From: Burkholderiaceae bacterium
GTDB lineage: Bacteria > Pseudomonadota > Gammaproteobacteria > Burkholderiales > Burkholderiaceae_B
Reading direction: 5' to 3'
DNA: 34,332 bases
Assembly: GCA_020851995.1 (NCBI GenBank)
Contig: JADZBO010000108.1
Coordinates: 1-34,332 of the forward strand
Below, piece by piece: positions 26,985 through 34,332 of this stretch. The notes below the pieces were generated by a model. That model did not search any database. It was not told where the DNA came from and saw only the letters and a list, made by a program, of their open reading frames with translations. Made by a program: the position numbers and the translations under genes. The stretch's first letter is position 1. Each line of letters begins with the position of its first letter.

Positions 26985-28001
26985 TTAGCGAATCGGCCAG
27001 CCATACATGATCCCGCCCTTGGTCCATTGCTGGTTCAGGCCGCGGGGCAACTTAAGGGGGCTATTGGCACCCACGTTGCGCTCGAAGCTCTCGCCATAGT
27101 TGCCGACCTGCTTGGCAATGTTGTAGCCCCACTTTTCGTCAACGCCCAGGTTTTTGCCCATGCCGGGCGTCACGCCCAGGATACGCTGCACGTTAGGATT
27201 ACTGCTCTTGAGCATGTCGTCGACGTTAGCCGACGTGACGCCATATTCCTCAAGCTCGAGCATCGCAAACAGCGTCCAGCGCACGACGTTGAACCATTGC
27301 TCGTCGCCCTGACGAACCATGGGGCCAAGGGGCTCCTTGGAGAAATCCTCGGGGAGAATGATGTAGTTGTCCGGATTCTGCATCGTCGAACGGGCAGCGG
27401 CCAGGCCCGACTTGTCCGTCGTGTAGGCGTCGCAGCGTCCGGAGACGAAGGCACCGACCACTTCGTCAAGCTTTTCGATCACGACGGGCTTGAACTCGAT
27501 CTTGTTGGCACGGAACCAGTCGGCCAGATTGAGTTCGGTCGTGGTGCCAGGCTGCACGCACAGGGTGGCGCCATTAAGCTCCTTCGCGCTTTTGATATTG
27601 AGATCCTTGCGAACGATCACGCCCTGGCTGTCATAAAAATTCACGCCCGCTCCGATCATCCCCTGTGTGGTGTCGCGGGTCAGAGTCTGGGTGGTGTTCC
27701 GGGTCAGAACGTCGATTTCGCCTGACTGCAGTGCGGTGAAGCGTTGCTGCGCCGTGAGGGGAGTGACTTTGAACTTGGACGCATCGCCAAACAGGGTTGC
27801 CGCAATTGCACGGCACATATCGACGTCAAGGCCCTTCCACTGCCCCTTGCTGTCTGCGGCCGAAAAACCGGCGACCCCGGTCGACACGCCGCACTGCACG
27901 AAACCTTTCTTCTTGACGGCATCTAACGTCTGGCCCGCCTGCGCCACCGTACTGGCGGCGAGCAGGGCAGCGCCGAGTGCTGCGAGTTTGAGTGCTTTCA
28001 T
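26985..28001 (-). CDS. aapJ: General L-amino acid ABC transporter binding protein, AapJ-like
   Basis: Periplasmic receptor of the Aap system, 338 aa (SBP_bac_3, PAAT family). The signal peptide is residues 1-22 (MKALKLAALGAALLAASTVAQA). The mature protein begins GQTLDAVKKKGFVQCGVSTGVAGFS, continues with WKGLDVDMCRAIAATLFGD, FTALQSGEIDVLTRNTT and FVSGRCDAYTTDKSGLAA, and is typical of AapJ/BztA at normal length. The ATG (27999-28001) has GGAG 9 bp upstream; longer in-frame readings lack one. A sigma-70-like promoter is at 28122-28150. It is the first gene of the operon and is followed by a terminator-like hairpin. Rhizobium AapJ binds a wide range of L-amino acids; that breadth is inferred here. 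Confidence 0.96.
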   Translation of the reverse strand: MKALKLAALGAALLAASTVAQAGQTLDAVKKKGFVQCGVSTGVAGFSAADSKGQWKGLDVDMCRAIAATLFGDASKFKVTPLTAQQRFTALQSGEIDVLTRNTTQTLTRDTTQGMIGAGVNFYDSQGVIVRKDLNIKSAKELNGATLCVQPGTTTELNLADWFRANKIEFKPVVIEKLDEVVGAFVSGRCDAYTTDKSGLAAARSTMQNPDNYIILPEDFSKEPLGPMVRQGDEQWFNVVRWTLFAMLELEEYGVTSANVDDMLKSSNPNVQRILGVTPGMGKNLGVDEKWGYNIAKQVGNYGESFERNVGANSPLKLPRGLNQQWTKGGIMYGWPIR

Positions 28002-28028
28002 TGGATATTCTCCGGTCATTTCAGGAAA

Positions 28029-28048
28029 CAGCCGACTCAAATCGGCTG
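28029..28048 (-). promoter_or_regulatory. Hairpin in the aapJ leader
   Basis: On the minus strand CAGCCGA - TTTGAG - TCGGCTG forms a 7-bp perfect stem with a 6-nt loop, followed by TTTCC. It lies in the predicted leader about 28 nt before the aapJ start. It could be an attenuator, a stabiliser or a recognition site; there is no long T-tract. Confidence 0.4.
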
Positions 28049-28121
28049 CAAGACAAGGGTTCCGGGTGCGCCGTCCAGGCGACCCCACCGAGCTACAGAT
28101 GGTAGCCGTGCGTTTAGCCCG

Positions 28122-28150
28122 ACTGTATGAGGGATATCCCTCGCAGTCAA
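28122..28150 (-). promoter_or_regulatory. Sigma-70-like promoter of the aap operon
   Basis: On the minus strand TTGACT (complement of 28145-28150, 5/6 to consensus) and TACAGT (complement of 28122-28127, 4/6) are separated by exactly 17 bp. The start would fall near 28115, giving a leader of about 114 nt to the aapJ ATG. No other hexamer pair in the 248-bp divergent gap is as good. Confidence 0.65.
28129..28142. promoter_or_regulatory. Perfect 14-bp palindrome inside the aapJ promoter spacer (candidate operator)
   Basis: GAGGGATATCCCTC is a perfect palindrome lying entirely between the -35 and -10 elements of the aapJ promoter. A protein bound here would block RNA polymerase, so a repressor site is the natural reading. 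I do not recognise the consensus. Confidence 0.5.
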
Positions 28151-28170
28151 TACGCCATTCACCGGCTTTA

Positions 28171-28185
28171 CAACGCGCCGCGTTG
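28171..28185. promoter_or_regulatory. 15-bp palindrome in the aapJ-ftsE divergent region
   Basis: CAACGCG-C-CGCGTTG is a perfect 15-bp inverted repeat. Its centre is about 63 bp upstream of the predicted aapJ start point, a usual place for an activator, and 72 bp before the ftsE ATG. The protein is unknown; a GC-rich chance palindrome is possible. Confidence 0.4.
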
Positions 28186-28249
28186 CGCAATTCAGCTTAC
28201 ATCGGCACAGGCGGACAGCGTTACTATTGCGCATCAGCCCAAAAACGCC

Positions 28250-28981
28250 ATGATTGAATTCCAGCACGTCTTTAAATCTTATGGCCACGGCCGAAACATC
28301 CTTTCAGACATCAGTTTCCGGGTGTCGGCGGGTGAGTTCGTCCTGGTTTCCGGCCCGTCCGGTGCCGGCAAATCCACGCTTCTGAAGATGATTGGCGGCC
28401 TTGAGCCGTGCACGCGAGGGACCATTCAGGTCAACGGCCAGCGCCTTGATCAGATTCCCGCCAGAGCGCGACCCTACCTGCGACGCGCCGTGGGTGTCAT
28501 ACTGCAGGATACCCACCTGCTCTATGACCGCAGCGCCATCGCCAACGTCCTCCTGCCCCTGGCCGTCACCGGCCTCGCACCTGACCAGGCCCAGGCCCGC
28601 GCCCGCGCGGCGCTCGACAAAGTCGGCCTGTCGGCGCACGAAAACGCCAATCCCATTGAACTCTCGGGGGGTGAGCAACAACGCCTTGCCATCGCACGGG
28701 CGATCGTCAACCGACCCGCCATCCTGATCGCAGACGAACCAACCGCCAATCTCGACCAGGCGACGGCACGTCGCATCATGAGCGTCTTTCGGGACTTCAA
28801 CCGGGTTGGCGTCACCACACTGATCGCATCCCACGACGAACCGCTGCTCGCAGACTACGCGAGCAGGACCTTCCGGATCGAACCCGGCCGGTTCAGCGAT
28901 CTCGGTGAACATCACGCCCGGTCTGGCAGCCCGAAACCTTCCGGGCACGCCGGCGACCTCCCCACCGGGAGAAGCGCATGA
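28250..28981 (+). CDS. ftsE: Cell division ATP-binding protein FtsE
   Basis: Cytoplasmic ATPase of the FtsEX complex, which couples Z-ring position to peptidoglycan hydrolase activation at the septum; 243 aa. The N-terminus MIEFQHVFKSYGHGRNILSDISF is typical. Walker A GPSGAGKS is at 35-42, followed by the FtsE-like Q-loop region GVILQDTHLLYDRS, LSGGEQQRLAIARAIVNRP (signature), ILIADEPTANLD (Walker B) and IASHDEPLL (H-loop). About 20 extra residues at the C-terminus (SGSPKPSGHAGDLPTGRSA) extend beyond the usual end. ATG 28250 fits the family N-terminus; it has no strong ribosome site. ftsX follows with a 4-bp ATGA overlap. The gene is divergent from aapJ. Confidence 0.96.
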   Translation: MIEFQHVFKSYGHGRNILSDISFRVSAGEFVLVSGPSGAGKSTLLKMIGGLEPCTRGTIQVNGQRLDQIPARARPYLRRAVGVILQDTHLLYDRSAIANVLLPLAVTGLAPDQAQARARAALDKVGLSAHENANPIELSGGEQQRLAIARAIVNRPAILIADEPTANLDQATARRIMSVFRDFNRVGVTTLIASHDEPLLADYASRTFRIEPGRFSDLGEHHARSGSPKPSGHAGDLPTGRSA

Positions 28982-29886
28982 ACAGCTGGATTCGGCACCA
29001 CCGCTACGCGCTGCTGGTAGCGCTGCGGCGACTGGCTGCACAGCCGTTTTCGTCGCTGGCCAACGTCCTGGTCATCGCCCTGGCCCTGTCGTTACCGATA
29101 CTCGGTGCGGCGCTGCTGATTTCCGTTCAGCCCGTCGCGCGTCAGGTCTCGGTCACGCCAGAGCTCACGCTGTTTCTCAAGCGCGATGCCGCTGCCGGCC
29201 TGGCCGAGCAGATCGCCACCCGCATTCGCAAAGAGCACACTGGTCAAATCGAGGCTGTGCGTGTCATTCCCAAGGATCGTGCGCTTGCCGATCTGCGCTC
29301 GAACCCGGCATGGGAGCAGGCACTTAAGGTGCTTCCGGGCAACCCTCTGCCCGACGCCGTGGTCGTAACCCTTGCCCCCGGGGACGACCTCGCGGTGCGC
29401 GCTAACACGCTCGCCCAGAGCTGGCGCAAGTGGACCGGCGTTGATCTTGTGCAACTGGACAGTGCCTGGGTACAGCGCCTGGAAGCGCTCTTGCGCTTTG
29501 CGCGTATCGGTTTGCTGCTGCTGGCGGCCAGCGTCGCGCTGGTCGTGCTGGCAACGGTCTTCAATACGGTTCGCATGCAGGCGCTTTCGCAGCGCGAAGA
29601 AATCGCTGTCGCGCGTCTGGTCGGTGCCACCGAAGGTTTTGTGCGTCGGCCTTTCCTGTATCTTGGCGCGATGACCGGCAGCGTGGCGACGCTGATCGCG
29701 ATCGTAATCGCACGGCTCGCCCTGATCCCGCTCAACAACGCGTTAGCCAGCCTCGCCCGCAGTTACGACTCCGAGTTTGCACTGCACTTGCCCCCCGCGA
29801 CGACGCTGGGTGTGGCGGTCATCGGTGTTGCAGTCCTCGGCGCACTGTCGGCGCGCTGGTCGGTGTCGCGCAATACCCGCTTCTAG
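28978..29886 (+). CDS. ftsX: Cell division protein FtsX
   Basis: Membrane partner of FtsE, 302 aa. It has one N-terminal helix (about 27-49, SSLANVLVIALALSLPILGAALLI), a periplasmic ECD domain (about 50-170; VTPELTLFLKRDAAA, VIPKDRALADLRSN, NPLPDAVVVTL) and three C-terminal helices (LLLLAASVALVVLATVFNTVRMQALSQREEIAVARLVGAT, then two more), with the E-I-A-V-RLVGAT coupling loop of the family. It overlaps ftsE by 4 bp, so it is translated with it. The ECD normally docks EnvC-type activators; no such gene is here. The stop is 21 bp before the convergent oxidoreductase stop codon. Confidence 0.95.
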   Translation: MNSWIRHHRYALLVALRRLAAQPFSSLANVLVIALALSLPILGAALLISVQPVARQVSVTPELTLFLKRDAAAGLAEQIATRIRKEHTGQIEAVRVIPKDRALADLRSNPAWEQALKVLPGNPLPDAVVVTLAPGDDLAVRANTLAQSWRKWTGVDLVQLDSAWVQRLEALLRFARIGLLLLAASVALVVLATVFNTVRMQALSQREEIAVARLVGATEGFVRRPFLYLGAMTGSVATLIAIVIARLALIPLNNALASLARSYDSEFALHLPPATTLGVAVIGVAVLGALSARWSVSRNTRF

Positions 29887-29907
29887 CCATGTAGCCTCTG
29901 GCGCGAT

Positions 29908-32900
29908 TCAAGCCGCAACGCTGTCGACCGGATCGCGGCGCGCTGTCTCAAACTCCTCAAGCGCCTGCGCGCGCAGCGCCGCTGCCTTTTGCATCGAAGC
30001 TTCCTTGACATGCCCGTAGCCGCGAATCTCCTCCGGGACACTGGCCACGCGCACTGCGGCATGCAGCGTGCGCGGGTTCAGGTTCGGTAAAAGACGTTCA
30101 ATGGTCTGAAAATATTCCTCGATCAGTGCGCGCTCGGCGCGTCGCTCTGCCGTGCGCCCGAAAGGATCCAGCCAGGTGCCCCGGAGTCCTCGCAGCGCCG
30201 CGAGGATCCTGAATGCCTTGAGCGTTCTGGCGCCGTAGGGCTGTTTGATCAGCTGCCCCTTGTCGTCCTTGCGGGCAAACAGGGGGGGCGCAAGGTAAAG
30301 CCGCAGCGACCAGTCTCCCTCGAAGCGCTCGGCAATCGACCGGAGGAATTCCCCGTCGGAGTACAGTCGCGCGACCTCGTACTCATCCTTGTAGGCCATG
30401 AGTTTGTAAAGGTAGCGCGCAACCGCCGTGGCCAGGCGGGTCGTGCCGGTCGCGCGCTGCTCGGCCTCGACCACACGGTCAACGAACATCGCATAGCGTG
30501 CCGCGTAACCGGCGTTCTGGTATTTGCGCAGTTCAGCAGTGCGGTGTGCGCGCAATCGCTCCAGTTCGGCTTCGGGGCGGCGCAACGCAATCACAGCGGA
30601 CGACTCGCCATCGGGGGCGTCCGAATCGCGCCCCGGATGAAGCAGGCGGTGCAGCCATGCCGGATCGTGGGCGGCGCGGCGTCCCCACTGGAACGCCTCA
30701 AGATTCTTTTCGACCTGAACACCATTCAGGGTCATCGCCCGTTCGAGAGATTCCCGTTGCAATGGCAACCATCCCCGCTGCCAGGCGAATCCAATCATGA
30801 TCGGATTCGCGTAAACCGCATCACCGAGCAACCGGACTGCAAGCTCGGTGGCATCCACCGACTCGACGCGGCCTTCCCCGCAAGCCCTGTCAAGATCATG
30901 ACGCAAGTCGCCGCCCGGCAGCTTCCAGTCCGGGTTACCGATAAACGCAGCGGTGGGTGCCACATCGGAATTGAGCAGCGCGCGCGTGCGTCCGGCCCGC
31001 ATGCGTGCAAGCGCTTCGGGCGAAGATCCAACGACCAGATCGCCACAGAGCACAAGGTCGGCGTCGCCCATGGCGATGCGGGTGTTGCGGATCTCTTCGC
31101 CACCTGGCGCGATGATCGCGTGGGAAAAGACCGCACCGCCTTTCTGCGCGAGGCCTGCCATGTCCAGTACCGACCCTGATTTGCCCTCGATGTGTGCGGC
31201 AACACCAAGCAACTGGCCGATGGTCACCACGCCCGTGCCGCCGACGCCGGCGACGAAAATCCCGTACTCGCCACCGAGCGCTGGCAACGCCGGCGCAGGT
31301 ATCGATGCAGCATCCAGTCCGGATCCCTCCGCGCGCCGGGGAGCACGCAGTTTGCCACCCTCTACGGTCACAAAGCTTGGGCAGAAGCCGTTCAGGCAAG
31401 AGAAATCCTTGTTGCAGCTGGATTGATTGATCGTGCGCTTGCGCCCGAACTCCGTATCGAGCGGTTCGACCGACAGGCAGTTGGATTTTTGCGAACAATC
31501 GCCGCAGCCTTCACACACCCGGTCGTTGATTATGACGCGCCGGGCCGGATCAGGAGACGTATTGCGCTTGCGCCGGCGGCGCTTTTCGGTTGCGCAAGTC
31601 TGGTCGTAAATGAGGACAGAGACGCCACTGACCTCGCGCAACCCGGTCTGCACCCGCTCAAGTGCATCGCGATGCAGAACATCGACGCCAGCCGGCAGGT
31701 CGGTGACCCCTTCATATTTGCCGGGATCGTCGGTCACCACCACCACCTTGCCGACGCCCTCCGCCGCAACCTGCTTCGCGATCATCGGCACCGTCAACGG
31801 GCCGTCCACCGGCTGGCCGCCGGTCATCGCGACGGCGTCGTTGAACAAAATCTTGTAGGTCATATTGACCTTGGCCGCGACAGCAGCCCGTATTGCAAGC
31901 AAACCGGAGTGGTAGTAAGTGCCATCACCCAGATTCGCAAAAACGTGTGACTCGCTGGTAAACGGGGATTGACCGATCCACGGTGCGCCCTCGCCGCCCA
32001 TTTGCGTGAACACTTCCGTGTTGCGCCCCATCCAACGCACCATGTAATGGCAGCCGATTCCGGCCATCCCGCGCGACCCCTCCGGAATACGCGTCGAGGT
32101 GTTGTGCGGACAGCCCGAACAGAACCACGGCTTGCGCTCGGTCACCACGCGCGGCTGGGCAAGTTCGCGGTTGCGCGCTTCGATCCAGGCCAGACGGGAC
32201 TCAATTCCCGCGCGAACATTGTCAGGAAGCGCGAACCGCAGCAGCCGCATGCCGATCGCGCGCGCCACGATCGATGGCGAAAACTCGTAATGCGCGGGCA
32301 GTAGCCACCGGCCCTGTGGCAACGCCCATTCGCCACCATCCTGTTCGTCGAACTTGCCGGATACGCGCGGAATTTTCTTGCCTCGCCCGATCCAGCCGAA
32401 AAGCTCCTCCTTGACCTGGTATTCCAGCACCTGCCGCTTTTCCTCGATCACGAGGATATCGTCGAGGTTTTCGGCGAAAGTCTGCAAACTAGCCGACTCC
32501 ATCGGCCACACCATCCCGACCTTGAGCACGCGCAGTCCGATTCTCTGGCAGACAGCGGGCGTCAGGCCGAGATCGGCAAGCGCCTGCAAGGTATCGAGGT
32601 GTGCCTTGCCCGAGGTGACAAGTCCGATGCGTGCGTCGCCATCCGGCACGTGCCACAGCTGGTGATTCAGGTTGTTGGCCCGCGCAAAAGCCAGCGCAGC
32701 GTAGAGTTTGTAGTCCAACAGCCGCGCCTCCTGCGCCAGCGGCGCGTCACCCAGCCGGATATTGAGGCCGTCAGGCGGGAGGATGAAATCCTCTGGCAGG
32801 GCAATCCGCGTACGCTCGGGATCGACCTCAACCGAGGCTGAAGCTTCAACGATATCGGTGATGCACTTGAGTCCCACCCACACGCCGGCGTAGCGGCTCA

Positions 32901-33495
32901 TTGCCCATCCCAGCAATCCGAAATCCAGGATTTCCTGCACGGTGGCCGGAAACAGCACCGGCATCATGCATGCCTTGAGGATATGGTCGCTCTGGTGGGG
33001 CAGCGTCGACGACTTGGCCGGATGGTCGTCGCCTGCGACCGCCAGAACGCCGCCATGAAGCGCGGTACCCGCAGCGTTGGCATGCTTGAACACATCGCCG
33101 CAACGGTCGACACCAGGTCCCTTGCCGTACCACATGCCAAAGACACCGTCGTACCGTGCGCCCGGAAAAAGATTGACCTGTTGCGTCCCCCATACTGCGG
33201 TCGCGGCCAGATCCTCGTTCACACCAGGCCGGAACACCACGTGGTGCGCGGCCAGTTGCGCAGAGGCCTTCCAGAGGCTCTGGTCCAGGCTCCCAAGGGG
33301 CGAGCCGCGATAGCCGGAGACAAACCCGCCGGTGTTCAGTCCGGCGCGTTCGTCGCGCATACGCTGGTTCATCGGCAGCCGCACCAGGGCGTGCACACCG
33401 CTCAACCAGGCCCGACCCGACCTCAGCTCATAGCGATCCTCAAGACGCGCAGTATTCAGAGCCTGCAACTGTTCCGGCGTGAAGGGGGCATTCAT
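29908..33495 (-). CDS. Indolepyruvate ferredoxin oxidoreductase, fused alpha/beta form
   Basis: A 1195-aa cytoplasmic TPP- and Fe-S-dependent 2-oxo-acid oxidoreductase that oxidatively decarboxylates arylpyruvates (and probably branched-chain 2-oxo acids) to acyl-CoA with ferredoxin as acceptor. In order: pyrimidine/PP domains at the N-terminus (GYRGSPLGSLDQ, 61-72); WFCSGCPHNTS (457-467) and the TPP motif GDGTYYHSG (523-531) followed by ILFNDAVAMTGG; a ferredoxin-like cluster (Cys661, 664, 667, 673; then Cys694, 700, 705); and a gamma-type domain beginning GIFVAGVGGTGVVTIGQLL (745-763). The ATG at 33493-33495 has GGAG 8 bp upstream; a longer in-frame reading overlaps mutY and is rejected. 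In Burkholderiales this fused enzyme is usually linked to phenylalanine/tyrosine/tryptophan catabolism. No ferredoxin gene is adjacent. Confidence 0.94.
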   Translation of the reverse strand: MNAPFTPEQLQALNTARLEDRYELRSGRAWLSGVHALVRLPMNQRMRDERAGLNTGGFVSGYRGSPLGSLDQSLWKASAQLAAHHVVFRPGVNEDLAATAVWGTQQVNLFPGARYDGVFGMWYGKGPGVDRCGDVFKHANAAGTALHGGVLAVAGDDHPAKSSTLPHQSDHILKACMMPVLFPATVQEILDFGLLGWAMSRYAGVWVGLKCITDIVEASASVEVDPERTRIALPEDFILPPDGLNIRLGDAPLAQEARLLDYKLYAALAFARANNLNHQLWHVPDGDARIGLVTSGKAHLDTLQALADLGLTPAVCQRIGLRVLKVGMVWPMESASLQTFAENLDDILVIEEKRQVLEYQVKEELFGWIGRGKKIPRVSGKFDEQDGGEWALPQGRWLLPAHYEFSPSIVARAIGMRLLRFALPDNVRAGIESRLAWIEARNRELAQPRVVTERKPWFCSGCPHNTSTRIPEGSRGMAGIGCHYMVRWMGRNTEVFTQMGGEGAPWIGQSPFTSESHVFANLGDGTYYHSGLLAIRAAVAAKVNMTYKILFNDAVAMTGGQPVDGPLTVPMIAKQVAAEGVGKVVVVTDDPGKYEGVTDLPAGVDVLHRDALERVQTGLREVSGVSVLIYDQTCATEKRRRRKRNTSPDPARRVIINDRVCEGCGDCSQKSNCLSVEPLDTEFGRKRTINQSSCNKDFSCLNGFCPSFVTVEGGKLRAPRRAEGSGLDAASIPAPALPALGGEYGIFVAGVGGTGVVTIGQLLGVAAHIEGKSGSVLDMAGLAQKGGAVFSHAIIAPGGEEIRNTRIAMGDADLVLCGDLVVGSSPEALARMRAGRTRALLNSDVAPTAAFIGNPDWKLPGGDLRHDLDRACGEGRVESVDATELAVRLLGDAVYANPIMIGFAWQRGWLPLQRESLERAMTLNGVQVEKNLEAFQWGRRAAHDPAWLHRLLHPGRDSDAPDGESSAVIALRRPEAELERLRAHRTAELRKYQNAGYAARYAMFVDRVVEAEQRATGTTRLATAVARYLYKLMAYKDEYEVARLYSDGEFLRSIAERFEGDWSLRLYLAPPLFARKDDKGQLIKQPYGARTLKAFRILAALRGLRGTWLDPFGRTAERRAERALIEEYFQTIERLLPNLNPRTLHAAVRVASVPEEIRGYGHVKEASMQKAAALRAQALEEFETARRDPVDSVAA

Positions 33496-33669
33496 CGATC
33501 TGGTCTCCTCGTGGGCGTTATCAACCGGGCAACACACCGGCAGCCGCTCTTGTGGAGCGTCCCCGGCAAGCCCGTCAATGGCTGGCGGCGGCGGGCACAC
33601 CGCACGACACCATGCCGTCTCTTTTAACCGCAAGGCACGCGTTCGGGCAAGTTTGTCGCCGAGGGCATA

Positions 33670-34332
33670 ATGGATGCCATGAATTTCGCATCCCGCATCA
33701 TCGCCTGGCAACGCATTCACGGCCGACACCAGCTCCCCTGGCAGCAGACCCGCGACCCCTACAAGGTCTGGCTTTCCGAGATCATGCTGCAACAAACGCA
33801 AGTGTCCGCCGTGATCCCCTATTACGAACGTTTCGTGGCGCGATTCCCAGATGTGGCCACGCTCGCAACGGCGCCAACCGGTGACGTGATGGCCCACTGG
33901 GCTGGCCTCGGATACTACGCACGGGCACGCAACCTACACGCCTGCGCACAGGCAGTCATGCGTGACTGGCAGGGTCGGTTTCCAGCGCGTGCAGTCGATC
34001 TTGCCACGCTGCCGGGAATCGGCCGCAGCACCGCTGGCGCGATCGCCGCGTTCTGCGCTGGCGAGCGTGCGCCGATCCTTGACGGCAATGTGCGCAGGGT
34101 GTTGAGTCGTCACTTCGCCATCGACGCTGATCCGGGGGCAGCAGCCACCCTAACCCGCCTCTGGGATTTAGCGCAGTCTTTGCTGCCGACTCAGGCCGCC
34201 TGCCGCCACGATCCCGACACGATGGCATCCTATACCCAGGGCCTGATGGACCTGGGGGCCACGGTCTGCACGCGAAGCGCACCGGGCTGTGCTGCCTGCC
34301 CCCTTGCGCAATCCTGTATCGCACGCGCAGAA
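33670..34332 (+). CDS. mutY: Adenine DNA glycosylase MutY (3' part beyond window)
   Basis: MutY removes adenine mispaired with 8-oxoguanine in DNA. The 221 codons present include the helix-hairpin-helix LPGIGRSTAGAI with catalytic Asp in ILDGNVRRVLSR, the catalytic-region Glu in SEIMLQQTQVSAVIPYYERF and the 4Fe-4S loop C-x6-C-x2-C-x5-C (CTRSAPGCAACPLAQSC) near the end. The frame stays open to the last base; the C-terminal NUDIX-like 8-oxoG recognition domain is beyond the edge. The start is the ATG at 33670 (GAGGG at 33661-33665 is 4 bp before it); the in-frame ATG at 33679 is an alternative. It is divergent from the oxidoreductase gene, with 174 bp between starts and no other gene in that gap. 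Confidence 0.95.
   Translation, partial: MDAMNFASRIIAWQRIHGRHQLPWQQTRDPYKVWLSEIMLQQTQVSAVIPYYERFVARFPDVATLATAPTGDVMAHWAGLGYYARARNLHACAQAVMRDWQGRFPARAVDLATLPGIGRSTAGAIAAFCAGERAPILDGNVRRVLSRHFAIDADPGAAATLTRLWDLAQSLLPTQAACRHDPDTMASYTQGLMDLGATVCTRSAPGCAACPLAQSCIARAE

Noticed and set aside
33496-33897. N-terminal extension of the indolepyruvate oxidoreductase
   Set aside because: It runs antisense through mutY and lacks family similarity; the ATG at 33495 has a GGAG site and the normal N-terminus.

Overview
The window is about 34.3 kb of GC-rich, gene-dense chromosome. It looks like a betaproteobacterium of the order Burkholderiales, most likely family Alcaligenaceae (Bordetella/Achromobacter relatives). 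The grounds are two orphan Bug/TctC-type periplasmic receptors, a DUF3460 protein, a PanC of Bordetella-like sequence, a fused indolepyruvate:ferredoxin oxidoreductase, and the argJ / DUF815 ATPase / Nudix-ThiE gene order. The lineage call is from recognition of the families, not from a search. I saw no tRNA, rRNA, insertion sequence, phage gene or CRISPR array; this reads as ordinary core chromosome with transport genes between housekeeping blocks.

Layout. (1) 1-1938, minus: a branched-chain-type ABC transporter, binding protein then the LivH permease, which runs off the left edge. (2) 2023-3969, plus, divergent from it: an orphan Bug/TctC receptor and an arylformamidase-like alpha/beta hydrolase. 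(3) 4083-7154, plus: argJ, a DUF815 AAA+ ATPase and a Nudix/ThiE-like fusion protein, joined by short start/stop overlaps. (4) 7107-16168, minus: an MdtABC-like RND efflux operon (adaptor, two pump subunits, outer-membrane lipoprotein). It lies just downstream of coaE-zapD (16270-17714, minus) and could be co-transcribed with them. (5) 17877-18704, plus: a lipoprotein with an NlpE-like domain, convergent with a stand-alone LuxR-type DNA-binding protein (18735-19061, minus) whose upstream region is full of small dyads. (6) 19197-21146, minus: DUF3460-scpA-panC. (7) 21212-22639, plus: a DHA2-type MFS exporter, convergent with a second orphan Bug receptor (22658-23686, minus). (8) 23879-28001, minus: a complete Aap-type polar amino acid ABC transporter (aapJQMP), with a sigma-70-like promoter and a terminator-like hairpin between aapJ and aapQ. 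(9) 28250-29886, plus: ftsEX. (10) 29908-33495, minus: indolepyruvate ferredoxin oxidoreductase. (11) 33670 to the right edge, plus: mutY, truncated by the window.

How it fits together. Three uptake modules (Liv, Aap, two Bug receptors), a 2-oxo-acid oxidoreductase and a formamidase-like hydrolase suggest an organism living on amino acids and organic acids. The RND and MFS pumps provide export. The rest is housekeeping: arginine, CoA and pantothenate synthesis, division (ZapD, FtsEX), chromosome condensation (ScpA) and oxidative DNA repair (MutY, possibly the Nudix protein).

I found no convincing new multi-gene system. The most interesting leads are regulatory: a perfect 14-bp palindrome filling the spacer of the aapJ promoter, clustered dyads upstream of the single-domain LuxR-type regulator, and the terminator-like hairpin inside the aap operon. 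Next come a Nudix-ThiE fusion whose ThiE half seems to lack canonical catalytic residues, an in-frame minisatellite at the end of the RND adaptor, and a 48-bp tail-to-tail coding overlap.
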